Under the pieces are notes generated by a model. It was not told the origin of the DNA, did not search any database, and saw only the letters and a program-made list of their open reading frames with translations. A program made the translations under genes and the position numbers. This document shows positions 45,301 through 54,736 of a stretch of DNA of 64,000 nt, in pieces. Positions within the stretch are counted from its first letter, which is position 1, and every line of letters starts with the position of its first letter. Source of the stretch: Cyprinodon diabolis (taxonomy: Eukaryota; Chordata; Actinopteri; Cyprinodontiformes; Cyprinodontidae); contig CM060062.1 of the NCBI GenBank assembly GCA_030533445.1, forward strand, positions 1,133,456 through 1,197,455, written 5' to 3'.

Positions 45301-46465
45301 TGCAGCCCGTCCTCTTCGTAGGACTCGGTCTGGTTCTGGTCCTCTGCTGCAGCCCGTCCTCTTCGTAGGACTCGGTCTGGTTCTGGTCCTCTGCTGCAGC
45401 CCGTCCTCTTCGTAGGACTCGGTCTGGTTCTGGTCCTCTGCTGCAGCCCGTCCTCTTCGTAGGACTCGGTCTGGTTCTGGTCCTCTGCTGCAGCCCGTCC
45501 TCTTCGTAGGACTCGGTCTGGTTCTGGTCCTCTGCTGCAGCCCGTCCTCTTCGTAGGAATCGGTCTGGTTCTGGTCCTCTGCTGCAGCCCGTCCTCTTCG
45601 TAGGACTCGGTCTGGTTCTGGTCCTCTGCTGCAGCCCGTCCTCATCGTAGGACTCGGTCTGGTTCTGGTCCTCTGCTGCAGCCCGTCCTCTTCGTAGGAC
45701 TCGGTCTGGTTCTGGTCCTCTGCTGCAGCCCGTCCTCTTCGTAGGACTCGGTCTGGTTCTGGTCCTCTGCTGCAGCCCGTCCTCTTCGTAGGACTCGGTC
45801 TGGTTCTGGTCCTCTGCTGCAGCCCGTCCTCTTCGTAGGACTCGGTCTGGTTCTGGTCCTCTGCTGCAGCCCGTCCTCTTCGTAGGACTCGGTCTGGTTC
45901 TGGTCCTCTGCTGCAGCCCGTCCTCATCGTAGGACTCGGTCTGGTTCTGGTCCTCTGCTGCAGCCCGTTCTCATCGTAGGACTCGGTCTGGTTCTCGTCC
46001 TCTCCTGCAGCCCGTCCTCTTCGTAGGACTCGGTCTGGTTCTGGTCCTCTGCTGCAGCCCGTCCTCTTCGTAGGAATCGGTCTGGTTCTGGTCCTCTGCT
46101 GCAGCCCGTCCTCTTCGTAGGACTCGGTCTGGTTCTGGTCCTCTGCTGCAGCCCGTCCTCTTCGTAGGACTCGGTCTGGTTCTGGTCCTCTGCTGCAGCC
46201 CGTCCTCTTCGTAGGACTCGGTCTGGTTCTGGTCCTCTGCTGCAGCCCGTCCTCTTCGTAGGACTCGGTCTGGTTCTGGTCCTCTGCTGCAGCCCGTCCT
46301 CTTCGTAGGACTCGGTCTGGTTCTGGTCCTCTGCTGCAGCCTGTCCTCTTCGTAGGACTCGGTCTGGTTCTGGTCCTCTGCTGCAGCCCGTCCTCTTCGT
46401 AGGACTCGGTCTGGTTCTGGTCCTCTGCTGCAGCCCGTCCTCATCGTAGGACTCGGTCTGGTTCT
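39369..46465. repeat. Minisatellite: about 151 tandem copies of a 47-bp unit
   Basis: About 7.1 kb consists of one 47-bp unit repeated head to tail. The unit begins GGTCTGGTTCTGGTCCTCTG, continues CTGCAGCCCGTCCTCTTCGT and ends AGGACTC. Common variants are CTCATCGT for CTCTTCGT, GGAATC for GGACTC, TTCTCGTCC for TTCTGGTCC, CTGTCC for CCGTCC and GATAGTAGG; four units are 46 bp (GGTTGTTTCT). The minus strand has no stop in any frame, so long overlapping frames of up to 533 codons appear. They read one 47-residue peptide period (with QQRTRTRPSPTKRTGCSRGP), and the Met starts come only from CATCGT variants. I treat these frames as non-genic. Both array edges are sharp. Confidence 0.97.
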
Positions 46466-46792
46466 GCTAATGATGCTGTTCATCTGGTCGGTGGCTCTTT
46501 CTGCTGCAGGATCTCCATCTTAGCGGTCTAGTCTGTAGAAGCAGCCTTATAAAGCACATGATCAGGAGCTGTTTGTCAGCAGAGGTTTGACACCCAGAGG
46601 AGCTCTGTTCTAAGGTGGGGGTCAGATGAGCTCAGGAGGAGCAGGTATTCAGCACGGAGGCGGCCTGTATCTATGACCAACAATCAGAAGGTTTAAAGAC
46701 CTGAAAGTTCAGCAGGTCACATTTTTTAAGTCGTTGCAAACTGAATCTTTCCTCTGACTCGCAGGATCTTAATGGTGCAATGATGAAGGATG
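46466..46792. other. Flank of the minisatellite, nothing recognised
   Basis: Unique-looking sequence directly after the array. No gene is recognised. Confidence 0.35.
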
Positions 46793-46800
46793 CTCTAACT

Positions 46801-46970
46801 CAGGGGTCTCCAACCCTGTTCCTCGAGATCTACTGACCTCTTCTGCGTGCCATCAGGGTTGGCAAACGCCATGGTAACCAGCCATTAATTCACTTCCGCT
46901 GTTCTGAAGCAGGGATGCATCTAAAATCAGCAGGACAGTAGATCTGGAGGACCAGGATTGGAGACCTCTG
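46801..46970. mobile_element. hAT-type MITE (170 bp)
   Basis: Ends CAGGGGTCTCCAACCCTG and CAGGATTGGAGACCTCTG are imperfect inverted repeats. Inner AGATCTACTG and CAGTAGATCT also pair. Flanks CTCTAACT and GTCTAACG match at 6 of 8 positions, an aged 8-bp target duplication of hAT type. Confidence 0.7.
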
Positions 46971-46978
46971 GTCTAACG

Positions 46979-48083
46979 GGACCAGGAAGCCTAGAAACCA
47001 TGAAAGAGCTCTGGAGTTAATCAGTGGACGTCTGAGAACAACCCAGAAGAACCATCTCCAATAACCTCACCACACCATAATGGTGAAGAGGCTTAATTAA
47101 CATAACAGCTGAACTAAATTTAGCAGAAATAAACCTCAGAAATAATCAGAGAAGAAGAAGCAGAACTCTGCTGTGGATGAATGGAATAAAACATTTTGAT
47201 CAGTACTTTAAGGGGCATGTCAGGCGTTCCTCACCAGGCTGACTCTGATACTGCAGAGTGGGAGAATAGAGATAGAATGAATCTAATTCATAAACCAAAC
47301 CTTTTAATTGTATCCCAGTGAAGCAAGGTGATAGAGGTTGGATCTTTCATCTCTGGGCTGACAGCTTAAATCAGGCATGATGATGATGATTGTGTGCAAA
47401 CAGAACAGGAAGCAGCTCCATCAACGCAGAGGCTCCTTCCTGTTAGCTCTAATGCAGAGATACATGAATGTAGTCGGTTTTCAGTCTCCTCCCACTTCTA
47501 ATGTGATTGTAAACATTGATTTCCTGTTTGGAATAAAGCTTTCTCCTCATCCTGCCTCTGAGTGAAACATTAACAACAGGAAAACAGCACTGAGCTGTAG
47601 CCTGACTCGCTAATTACAAACCCACGGTGTATTTGGTATTTTTAAAATAACATCTGACAAAGGATAAGCTAAATGAGAGCGAAATCTTGCTTTCTGAGAG
47701 AAAATCCTGAAGGGAATTTAGTCTAACATAGAATATTAGACAAAGAAAAGTGGCTAATACTAATAATTAGATGAACTTCAGACCCGTTGTGTTAATTGGG
47801 CTGCAGCCTGCGGAGGTGCTTGGCAAAACATTAGCTGAGCTGGACAGCATTTACCCAGCATGCACTGCAGTGGCAGCACAGTGACTCTGCAGTTTATTTG
47901 CTCTAAAGGCCACAAAGATGTTTTACAGCACTTTTTCAGACATTCAGTGGTTGCACTCGAAGCACCTCCATGTCTGTGGAGGACTCGTGTGAAAGAGTCC
48001 ACTTGTCCGGTCCACCTGTTCGGTCTTTTCCATTAGAAGTGAAGGCACTCATTTTACACCCCCATTTTCTTTTCTCCCCCCAG
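46979..48083. other. Intergenic with one tiny L2-like scrap
   Basis: At 47253-47283 CTGCAGAGTGGGAGAATAGA and GATAGAATGA match the minus-strand L2-like 3' region. No gene is seen elsewhere. Confidence 0.35.
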
Positions 48084-48190
48084 CGTTTTATTGTCATTGT
48101 CACAAGTACAGAGGAACGAAGTTAGCCCTCTGCATTTAACCCATCCCCCTGGGGAGCAATGGGCTGCCATTGTGCGGCGCCCGGGTTCGC
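48084..48190 (-). repeat. tRNA-derived SINE (family A), minus strand, partial
   Basis: TTTATTGTCATTGTCACAAG (tail, reversed), CTCTGCATTTAACCCATCCC and GGGGAGCAATGGGCTGCCAT are the reversed family body. The tRNA head is missing. Confidence 0.65.
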
Positions 48191-48511
48191 ATGGCATGTC
48201 AATGGCCCCATTACCCCCATTATGGCTTAGCTTAAATAAATGGTGTCTTTATTCAGTTTATTAGAACAGAACCAATTTACAGCATCCCATCTGAAGGCTC
48301 CTTACAGACAGTTTCATCAGATCATCCAGGCAGAGTAGTTTAAAGTTCTATAATTAAGGAACCGCAGCTAAATGCATCAGGTCATTAACTCGCAGAGTTC
48401 ACTCCACCTGGATGAGCATGTCTCTACATGCAGGCAGAGACAGTTTTCTGCAGCAACTCCTAATACCCAGCTTGCATGTGGCAACAGTAGAGAGAAAAAA
48501 CTCTCCTTTAA

Positions 48512-49142
48512 AGCTGAAGTCTGTAAGTTTTTAAAAATCACTTTTTTGTCATATTGGCTAAAACTGTCCCTATTCCCAGACAGCAGTACATGTGATATGT
48601 AACCTGTGAAAAAAACTGCTGCAATTGGTCCCGCCTACTGCCTGTATTTCAATCTGGAAAGAATAATTTGGGACGAGTGAAAACAACCAATCACAGCCAG
48701 AGGAGCGTCTGATGGAGTGTCAATCACAGCTCACACACGCTGAATGCCTCCCCCACCCCTTAACCTGCCGCAGCGCCCGGCTGCCGCAGTCAGGAGGACG
48801 CGCGTGGAAGTCATGGCGGAGCGACAGCCACCAGCGAAAGAGAAACTGCCCTTACTGCCCCTGCCGACAACTGCTTACACGGCAGACTTCGGTATAACCA
48901 GCATCTTATATCTAGCTGCTTGGAGGTGAGCGTTATCGCTCTTACCGGTTCACACTCCATGCCGCGTACGCTGCTTGGACGTTTCTGGTCGCATGCGGTA
49001 GCCGCGCAGATGCTGTGAGAGGGCTGGAGCTTGGAGGTGGGGCATGAGTGAAGCAGAGAGGGTGGGGGAGTGGCGTGAAACCTGTTTTTCTTCAAATTTT
49101 CAGTCGAAGTCTGCTCTCTTCTCAATGTTACAGACTGCAGCT
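48512..49142 (+). mobile_element. TTAA-flanked MITE-like element inside an L2 copy
   Basis: Ends AGCTGAAGTCTGTAA and TTACAGACTGCAGCT are inverted repeats with one mismatch, each abutting TTAA (48508-48511, 49143-49146). Removing it restores the order of the surrounding minus-strand L2 3' region, which directly supports insertion with a TTAA duplication. A 38-codon frame at 48814 (MAERQPPAKEKLPLLPLPTT) ends near a GGAG|GTGAGC donor-like site and may be a transposase N-terminal remnant. Confidence 0.75.
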
Positions 49143-49867
49143 TTAATAAGAAGAAACCTAAAGGCTGAGTTTGAGAGCTTCTCAGTCTCATCTGCCAGTG
49201 GGGATCTGATCCCGAACTACCTTTTATGTGAGAAAAAGTTAAAGGTTATTATTGGCAGAGTTAGTGGCTTCATCTAGAAGAGAAACAAAGCTAAGCAGAT
49301 GAGTTTCAATTGAAGCTCAGCTAATAGCTACAGGAGAGAGAGACAGAATTAACCACTGAAACAGAACAAACAGGATCATCTATAGAAGAACATAATGATG
49401 CCGACCTGATGTCCTCCTCCAGGAAGCTGTCACAGCTAAAGAGAACTAGACCAATGTTGCTTCTATAAAGAGCACAAAGGAAACAAACCTAAAACATATA
49501 CAGTTAGGTGTTGATATAACAAATAATGGAGAAATGGAAGATAGAGATAGAATGATGAAAAAGGGGTCCCTATGTCCTCCAGCAGTCTAAGCCTATAGCA
49601 GCAGAACTATAGAGATAGATCAGGATAACCTGAGCCACTCTAACTAGAAGCTTTATCAAAAAGGAAAGTTTTAAGCCTAGCCTTAAAAGTAGACAGGGTG
49701 TCTGCCTCACGGACTAAAACTGGTAGTTGGTTCCACAGGAGAGGAGCCTGATAACTAAAAGATCTGCCTCCCATTCTACTTTTAGAAATTCTAGGAACCA
49801 CTAGTAAACCTGCAGATTGAGAGCGAAGTGCTCTGTTAGGAACATGAGGAACAATCAGATCTCTAAA

Positions 49868-50046
49868 GTTTTTTTTGTGCTTTAATTTGAAAGTAGACAG
49901 GAAAAGGATGGAGAGTGGAGGTTGGGCTGAGACACATGAGGTAAATGTCTCCAGGTTAGGGTTCAAACCTCGGACAGCTACCCAGAGCACCAAGGCCACT
50001 GTATAGTTGCTGGTTCTTCACCTACACCACCGCCTCACATCCGGAG
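49868..50046 (-). repeat. tRNA-derived SINE (family B), minus strand, inside an L2 copy
   Basis: On the minus strand GCGGTGGTGTAGGTG and CCGAGGTTTGAACCCTAACC form a tRNA-like head with box B, followed by TTTCCTGTCTACTTTCAAAT and an A-rich AAAGCACAAAAAAAAC tail. It interrupts the L2 ORF homology. Confidence 0.6.
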
Positions 50047-50514
50047 ACTTTGGATCTCTTATATAGGATGAAGCTAGATTATCAAGGGATTCATTTATGA
50101 CAGGAAGAATTTTAAAGTCTATTCTTGAGAACCAATGAATAGAATCTGAGATTGGAGTAAAATAGTCTCTGTTTTTAATTTTGATCAGAACTCTGGCTGC
50201 AGCAGTTTGGATCAACTGAATGCTTTTAACTACAGATTTGGTTTTTCTGACAGTTAAGAATTAGAATAGTCCAGGTTTGAAGTAACAAATACATGCACTA
50301 GTTTCTAATTACCTCTGATCAGGACAAAATGTTTACTCTACAGTTGAAAGAATGAGATCCAAGAAGACTTTCTAAAACAGAATCTAAATGAGATGTCCTG
50401 ATCAAAAATAACTACAAGGTACTTTTCTTTACTGGAGGCCAGTTTATTACATGTTTGAAATCATGCAAAGCTAACAAGAGATTCTGCTATCTTCTGTACT
50501 TGTTCTCATACTTG

Positions 50515-50832
50515 TTGTCATCGTCTTCCTCCAGTTGGTGGAGGCAGGAGTCTTAGTAGAGAAACCCAGACTTCCCTCTCCCCAAACACCTCCTCCAGTC
50601 CAGGGCTAGCTGATAGATATAGTCCCTCCAGCCCAGTGTCCTGGGCCATCCTCTAGACTTCCTCTAGGTGGAAATTCCCTGGAACCCAACCCGAGGGAGG
50701 TGTCCAGGGGGAATCCATAACAGATGTCCGATCCACTTCAGCTGACTCCTTGACAAGGAGGAGCAGAGGCTCTGTTTCTATCCTTTCCTGGTGTCTGAGC
50801 TCCTCACCCTATGTAGAATAGAAGATAATAGA
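50515..50832 (-). mobile_element. RTE-like LINE, 3' part, minus strand
   Basis: On the minus strand the phrases TGGATCGGACATCTGTTATG, CCCCCTGGACACCTCCCTCG, CTGGAGGGACTATATCTATC and GGGGAGAGGGAAGTCTGGGT match the final part of a common fish RTE/Rex3-like LINE ORF. The preceding (upstream) part of the same element lies beyond the SINE and gypsy insertions at 56833-57800. Confidence 0.7.
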
Positions 50833-50845
50833 ATTCAATGACATT

Positions 50846-51030
50846 ACATTACATTGTCAAGTACAAAGCAACAAAATTCACTCTCTGCATTTAACCCCTC
50901 CCCTTGGGGAGCAGTGGGCTGCCATTTGCAGCGCCAAGGAGGCAGTGTCAGGTTAAGGGTCTTGCTCAGGAACCCAGAGTGGCAGTCTGTGGGGATCGAA
51001 CCGGATACTTGGAACCATTTACAAGGACAC
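50846..51030 (-). repeat. tRNA-derived SINE (family A), minus strand, 3' portion of a split copy
   Basis: It contains the reversed tail (ACATTACATTACATTGTCAA) and the body (CTCTGCATTTAACCCCTCCC, GGGGAGCAGTGGGCTGCCAT). The head of the same SINE (CTCTAACCACTAGGCC) lies at 56791-56832, on the far side of the gypsy element. Confidence 0.8.
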
Positions 51031-51725
51031 TGTTGGGATCTGGAGAGGTTCCACCTCTCTCCAGCAGAGTTTGCTGTGGATCTTCCTGAGCTGAGCCTTC
51101 GACACACCTGAGACGCATCTCATCATCAGGAGGATCCTCCAGTATATAAGCAGCCTTCAGACCTTGCCTCAACGCCGCAGTGTTTATCCAGTTTGGTTAG
51201 CACCTGAGCCTCACTTCCTCTGTGAAATCCTTGTCGCTCTAAATCTCCTAGTTGGATTCTTATTCCCTTTTGTCTCTGCTTACAGGAAACCTGTTTTGCT
51301 TTGTAAGCTCTGGATGAGCTTAACCTGCCGAGCCTGCCCTCTGAGCCCAAACCTGAAGACCTTCCTCTGGATTCCCATGCTGCTCTGGACTAAGAGCTGG
51401 AAAACCAAGGTCTGTCCAAACGCTAGATGCAAGACGCTGAAACTGACTTTGAACTCTGCTGAAACAAACAGTCTCTGGACCCAACAGTGCCTCTCTCAAA
51501 GCCAAACCCGGACTCTTCAAGGTAGATCTCTGAAAATAACAATTCCACATTCATCTGCTACGTGGCTAACTGAACTGTCATCCCTAGAGTCTCCTGAGAA
51601 CCAGTCCTCCAGATGTGAACCAGTTCCTGACTCATTTCCATGTGCTTTATTAATAAACTCATTTAAACCTTTCCCTGTTTCCCGTGGTGTTCTGCATATT
51701 GGGCCTCTCTGAACCAATCATGACA
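51031..51725 (+). repeat. 5' LTR of the gypsy element
   Basis: It starts TGTTGGGATCTGG and ends AATCATGACA (TG...CA). A TATA box (TATATAAG) is at 51143-51150 and a poly(A) signal AATAAA at 51652-51657. The predicted transcript start is near 51174, about 31 bases after the TATA box. Open frames inside the LTR on either strand are not considered genes. Confidence 0.95.
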
Positions 51726-52781
51726 GAACACTGCGGCCAAACACAAGGCCCAGCAGACCAACTTCATCGTCGGTTGGAGGAACAAGATGCCAAAATTCAG
51801 GGACAAACCCAAACCCTCCGTGAGTTGCACAGAATGGTTCTTAACCAGAATCAAGTTATTCAAGGCTTCGCTAACAATTGGAGCAGCGCTAACGCCACGC
51901 CGCTTTCACAACCATTTCCGGGTCCAGTTCCTCCTCCGAGGTCACCGGCGGTGACGTCATCATCTGAGTTCCGACCTAGTCTCCCTGAAAAGTTTTCAGG
52001 AAACATGAAAGACTGCAAAGGATTTTTGTTTCAATGTCGATTAATCTTTCAAAATTCTCCAGGCAGTTTTCCAACGGATTACAAGAAAATATCATTTATT
52101 TTGTCTCAATTGACTGGAAGAGCTCTTGAGTGGGCGCAGGCTAGGTTTTCCTCCGAAGAAAGCCTTAGTTGCCAATACTCCGACTTTATTTCTGAGTTTT
52201 CACAAGTTTTTAACCAGGAAACAGATCAAACTGTAGATTCTCGGGCTCTTTTGAAACTTAAACAAGGAAATTCTTCTGTTGCTGATTTCTCAATTAACTT
52301 CCGGGTTAAAGCTGCAGCTTCCGGTTGGAATCAATGTGCTTTAAAGACTGCATTTTTTGAGGCTCTCAACGAAAATATAAAAGATGAGCTTGCAACCCTC
52401 GATGAACCTGCTACTCTCGAGGAATTAATCCGCCTGACAATTAGGCTGGATAATAGGATTCGAGCCAGAAATAGCACAAGACCAAGGATTTATGGTCCTT
52501 TCGACTCTGTCCCTGCTTCTAACAATGTGCCTGCCTTCTCTTCTTCCACAGAAACTTTTTCTAAGACAAGATCTAAGACCCAATCTCTCCCTTTGCCAGT
52601 TCAGGCCTCTCATGCGGTTGAAGTGGAGGCCGAACCCATGCAGGTTGGACATACGAGGCTAACTCCTGAGGAAAGGTTAAGGCGTGTCAGGAGCAAGCTG
52701 TGCATCTACTGTGGTGAGAGTGGCCATTTCATTGCCTCATGCCCAGCTAAATCAAAAGCCGAGGCCCGTCAGAGGATCTGA
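51720..52781 (+). CDS. gag: Gypsy element gag (353 codons)
   Basis: The capsid/nucleocapsid precursor packages element RNA into particles. The start ATG at 51720 lies in the last six bases of the 5' LTR (MTEHCGQTQ); an upstream in-frame ATG at 51684 is also possible but lies deeper in the LTR. A coiled-coil-like N-terminus ([20 protein letters not shown]) leads to a retrotransposon-gag capsid core ([44 protein letters not shown]). Near the C-terminus one CCHC zinc knuckle ([14 protein letters not shown]) is intact. It ends at TGA 52779-52781 and overlaps the pol frame, which is open from 52751, by about 31 bases in the -1 frame. Confidence 0.93.
   Translation: MTEHCGQTQGPADQLHRRLEEQDAKIQGQTQTLRELHRMVLNQNQVIQGFANNWSSANATPLSQPFPGPVPPPRSPAVTSSSEFRPSLPEKFSGNMKDCKGFLFQCRLIFQNSPGSFPTDYKKISFILSQLTGRALEWAQARFSSEESLSCQYSDFISEFSQVFNQETDQTVDSRALLKLKQGNSSVADFSINFRVKAAASGWNQCALKTAFFEALNENIKDELATLDEPATLEELIRLTIRLDNRIRARNSTRPRIYGPFDSVPASNNVPAFSSSTETFSKTRSKTQSLPLPVQASHAVEVEAEPMQVGHTRLTPEERLRRVRSKLCIYCGESGHFIASCPAKSKAEARQRI
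51727..51737 (+). promoter_or_regulatory. Putative self-primer binding site
   Basis: AACACTGCGGC begins one base after the 5' LTR and is the exact reverse complement of GCCGCAGTGTT at 51174-51184, the predicted 5' end of the transcript. No tRNA-type TGGCGCC-like primer site is seen. Tf1/sushi-group elements are known to prime from their own 5' end, so this is inferred to be a self-primer site. It lies within the gag reading frame. Confidence 0.7.
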
Positions 52782-54736
52782 GGAGTCTGACGGGCCATGT
52801 TATCTCTGAGAAATCTCCTCGCCTGTTGCTTCCAGCCACATTGTTCTTCGCTGATCAAAACCTCACTTTATCTGCCTTCATCGATTCAGGTTGTGAAAGG
52901 AATCTAATTGACTCTAACCTGGTTCAGCAGTTACAGATTCAAACTATTCCCCTAATCCAGCCTCTCTGTGTCTCCGCGATCGATGGAAAGAAGCTCCACC
53001 AAGTTACCCACCAGACACAACCCCTCGAGCTGCTGGTCTCAGGTAACCATCGTGAAACCCTATCATTCTTTGTTTTCCCTTCTGCATGTTCTCCTTTGGT
53101 TTTGGGGTTTGAGTGGCTGGAACGACATAACCCCCATATAAACTGGACTGATCGTCATATTGAGTCTTGGTCGACCTCTTGCCATGAGACGTGTCTTCGT
53201 TCAGCAGCCCCCGCTGTTAGAACTCCTAGAGGTGGGGGGGAGATGGACTCTCCTGACCTTACTTCTGTCCCTCCAGAGTACCATGATCTGGCTCCTGTCT
53301 TCAGTAAGGTCAGTGCTACGTCCCTTCCACCTCACAGACCATATGACTGTGCTATCGAGCTATTACCAGGAGCACCTCTACCCGGCAGTAGACTTTATAA
53401 TATCTCAAAACCAGAACGGGAGACGATGGAAAAATATATTAATGAGTCATTAGCTGCTGGAATAATCCGTCCCTCTTCATCTCCATTGGGAGCAGGTTTC
53501 TTTTTTGTGGGCAAAAAGGATGGTTCACTTAGACCGTGTATCGACTACAGAGGATTGAACCAAATCACTGTTAAAAATAAGTACCCACTTCCTCTACTCG
53601 CTTCTGCATTCGAACCAGTTCAAGGTGCAACTGTTTTCACTAAGCTCGATTTAAGGAACGCCTATCACCTTCTCAGAATCAGAGATGGCGATGAATGGAA
53701 GACAGCCTTTAAGACCCCTCTAGGCCAGTTTGAGTATTTAGTCATGCCTTTTGGTCTAACAAACGCCCCTGCGTGTTTTCAAGCCTTAGTCAACGACGTT
53801 CTCAGAGACTTTTTGAACGTGTTTGTTTTTGTCTACATTGATGACATACTCATTTACTCCAAGGATCTTTCCGAGCACAAGAAACATGTTCGCCTGGTCT
53901 TACAAAGACTACTAGAGAATAAACTTTTCGTCAAAGCCGAGAAATGCGAGTTTCACCAATCTTCAGTCACCTTTTTGGGGTTTGTGCTCGAGGGCGGGCA
54001 GGTTAAGCCATCTGAAGATAAGATAAAGGCAGTTTTGGAGTGGCCGGTTCCCGAGAACCGCAAACAGCTGCAGAGATTCCTGGGTTTCTATAAGTTCTAT
54101 CGACGATTCATCAGGAATTATAGTCAGACAGCTCTACCTTTAACTTCTCTAACTTCAGTCAAAAGAACCTTCCAATGGACCCCCGAGGCACAAACTGCAT
54201 TTGACAAACTGAAGATGTTGTTTTCCAGAGCTCCAGTGTTAATCCAGCCTGATTCATCAAAACAATTCATCCTCGAAGTCGACGCTTCCGACTCTGGAGT
54301 TGGTGCTGTCTTATCCCAAAGACTCAATTCAGATCAAAGAGTTCACCCATGTGCTTTTTTCTCCCGTAGACTTTCCCCTGCTGAGCAAAACTGCGATGTT
54401 GGTGACCGCGAACTATTGGCCATCAAATTGGCATTAGAGGAGTGGAGACACTGGCTTGAGGGGGCAGAACACCCGGTTCTTGTTTGGACAGATCACAAGA
54501 ACCTTGCCTACATCCAATCCGCCAAACAGGCCAATCCTCGGCAATCAAGGTGGTCACTATTCTTCTCTCGTTTCAATCTCATCATCTCTTACAGACCCGG
54601 ATCCAAGAACATCAAACCCGATTCTCTCTCTCGTCTTTATTCCTCTGATCAATCCGAGACGCCTGAACCTGTTCTGCACTGTTGGGGTGGTTACCTGGGA
54701 GATCACCGACCTCATAAACTCTGCCCTGGCTTCTGA
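52751..54736 (+). CDS. pol: Gypsy element pol, part 1: protease, reverse transcriptase, RNase H
   Basis: The polyprotein segment makes the protease and copies element RNA into DNA. The frame is -1 relative to gag and open from 52751, so expression by frameshifting from gag is likely; there is no ATG in the overlap, and the first TTG at 52826 is only a convenient marker. Counting from 52826, the aspartic protease motif AFIDSG has D at residue 20, reverse transcriptase follows with [10 protein letters not shown] and catalytic YIDD at residues 337-340 (53834-53845), and RNase H with VDASDSG at about 486 and a TDHKNL segment. The frame runs off after the RNase H C-terminal region (KPDSLSRLY) and hits a stop at 54736; integrase continues in another frame. 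Confidence 0.93.
   Translation: MKSRGPSEDLRSLTGHVISEKSPRLLLPATLFFADQNLTLSAFIDSGCERNLIDSNLVQQLQIQTIPLIQPLCVSAIDGKKLHQVTHQTQPLELLVSGNHRETLSFFVFPSACSPLVLGFEWLERHNPHINWTDRHIESWSTSCHETCLRSAAPAVRTPRGGGEMDSPDLTSVPPEYHDLAPVFSKVSATSLPPHRPYDCAIELLPGAPLPGSRLYNISKPERETMEKYINESLAAGIIRPSSSPLGAGFFFVGKKDGSLRPCIDYRGLNQITVKNKYPLPLLASAFEPVQGATVFTKLDLRNAYHLLRIRDGDEWKTAFKTPLGQFEYLVMPFGLTNAPACFQALVNDVLRDFLNVFVFVYIDDILIYSKDLSEHKKHVRLVLQRLLENKLFVKAEKCEFHQSSVTFLGFVLEGGQVKPSEDKIKAVLEWPVPENRKQLQRFLGFYKFYRRFIRNYSQTALPLTSLTSVKRTFQWTPEAQTAFDKLKMLFSRAPVLIQPDSSKQFILEVDASDSGVGAVLSQRLNSDQRVHPCAFFSRRLSPAEQNCDVGDRELLAIKLALEEWRHWLEGAEHPVLVWTDHKNLAYIQSAKQANPRQSRWSLFFSRFNLIISYRPGSKNIKPDSLSRLYSSDQSETPEPVLHCWGGYLGDHRPHKLCPGF

Larger units (their letters stand above)
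48236..50290 (-). mobile_element. L2-like LINE, minus strand, interrupted by a TTAA element and a SINE
   Basis: The minus strand reads, from about 50290 down, the ORF C-terminal part (about 50215-50047, then 49865-49646), the stop, the 3' untranslated region and the 3' terminus near 48240. Two insertions split it: 49868-50046 (SINE) and 48512-49142 (TTAA element). The frame that survives at 49646-49860 has LRSQSAGLLVVPRISKSRMG and TFKARLKTFLFDKASS, as at 4425-4937. Confidence 0.7.

Noticed and set aside
39369..46465. CRISPR-like appearance of regularly repeated sequence
   Set aside because: Units abut head to tail with no unique spacers, there are no cas genes, and the DNA is vertebrate.
39330..46483. 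Ten or more long minus-strand ORFs (up to 533 codons)
   Set aside because: All lie in the 47-bp tandem array; starts arise only from CATCGT unit variants, frames switch freely, and no unique N- or C-terminal domain or splice structure is attached. I keep the openness as a finding but not as genes.
51164..51712. 182-codon ORF, also present at 56229-56777
   Set aside because: It lies entirely inside the LTR and is repeated in both LTRs; no domain is seen. It is chance open frame in regulatory sequence.
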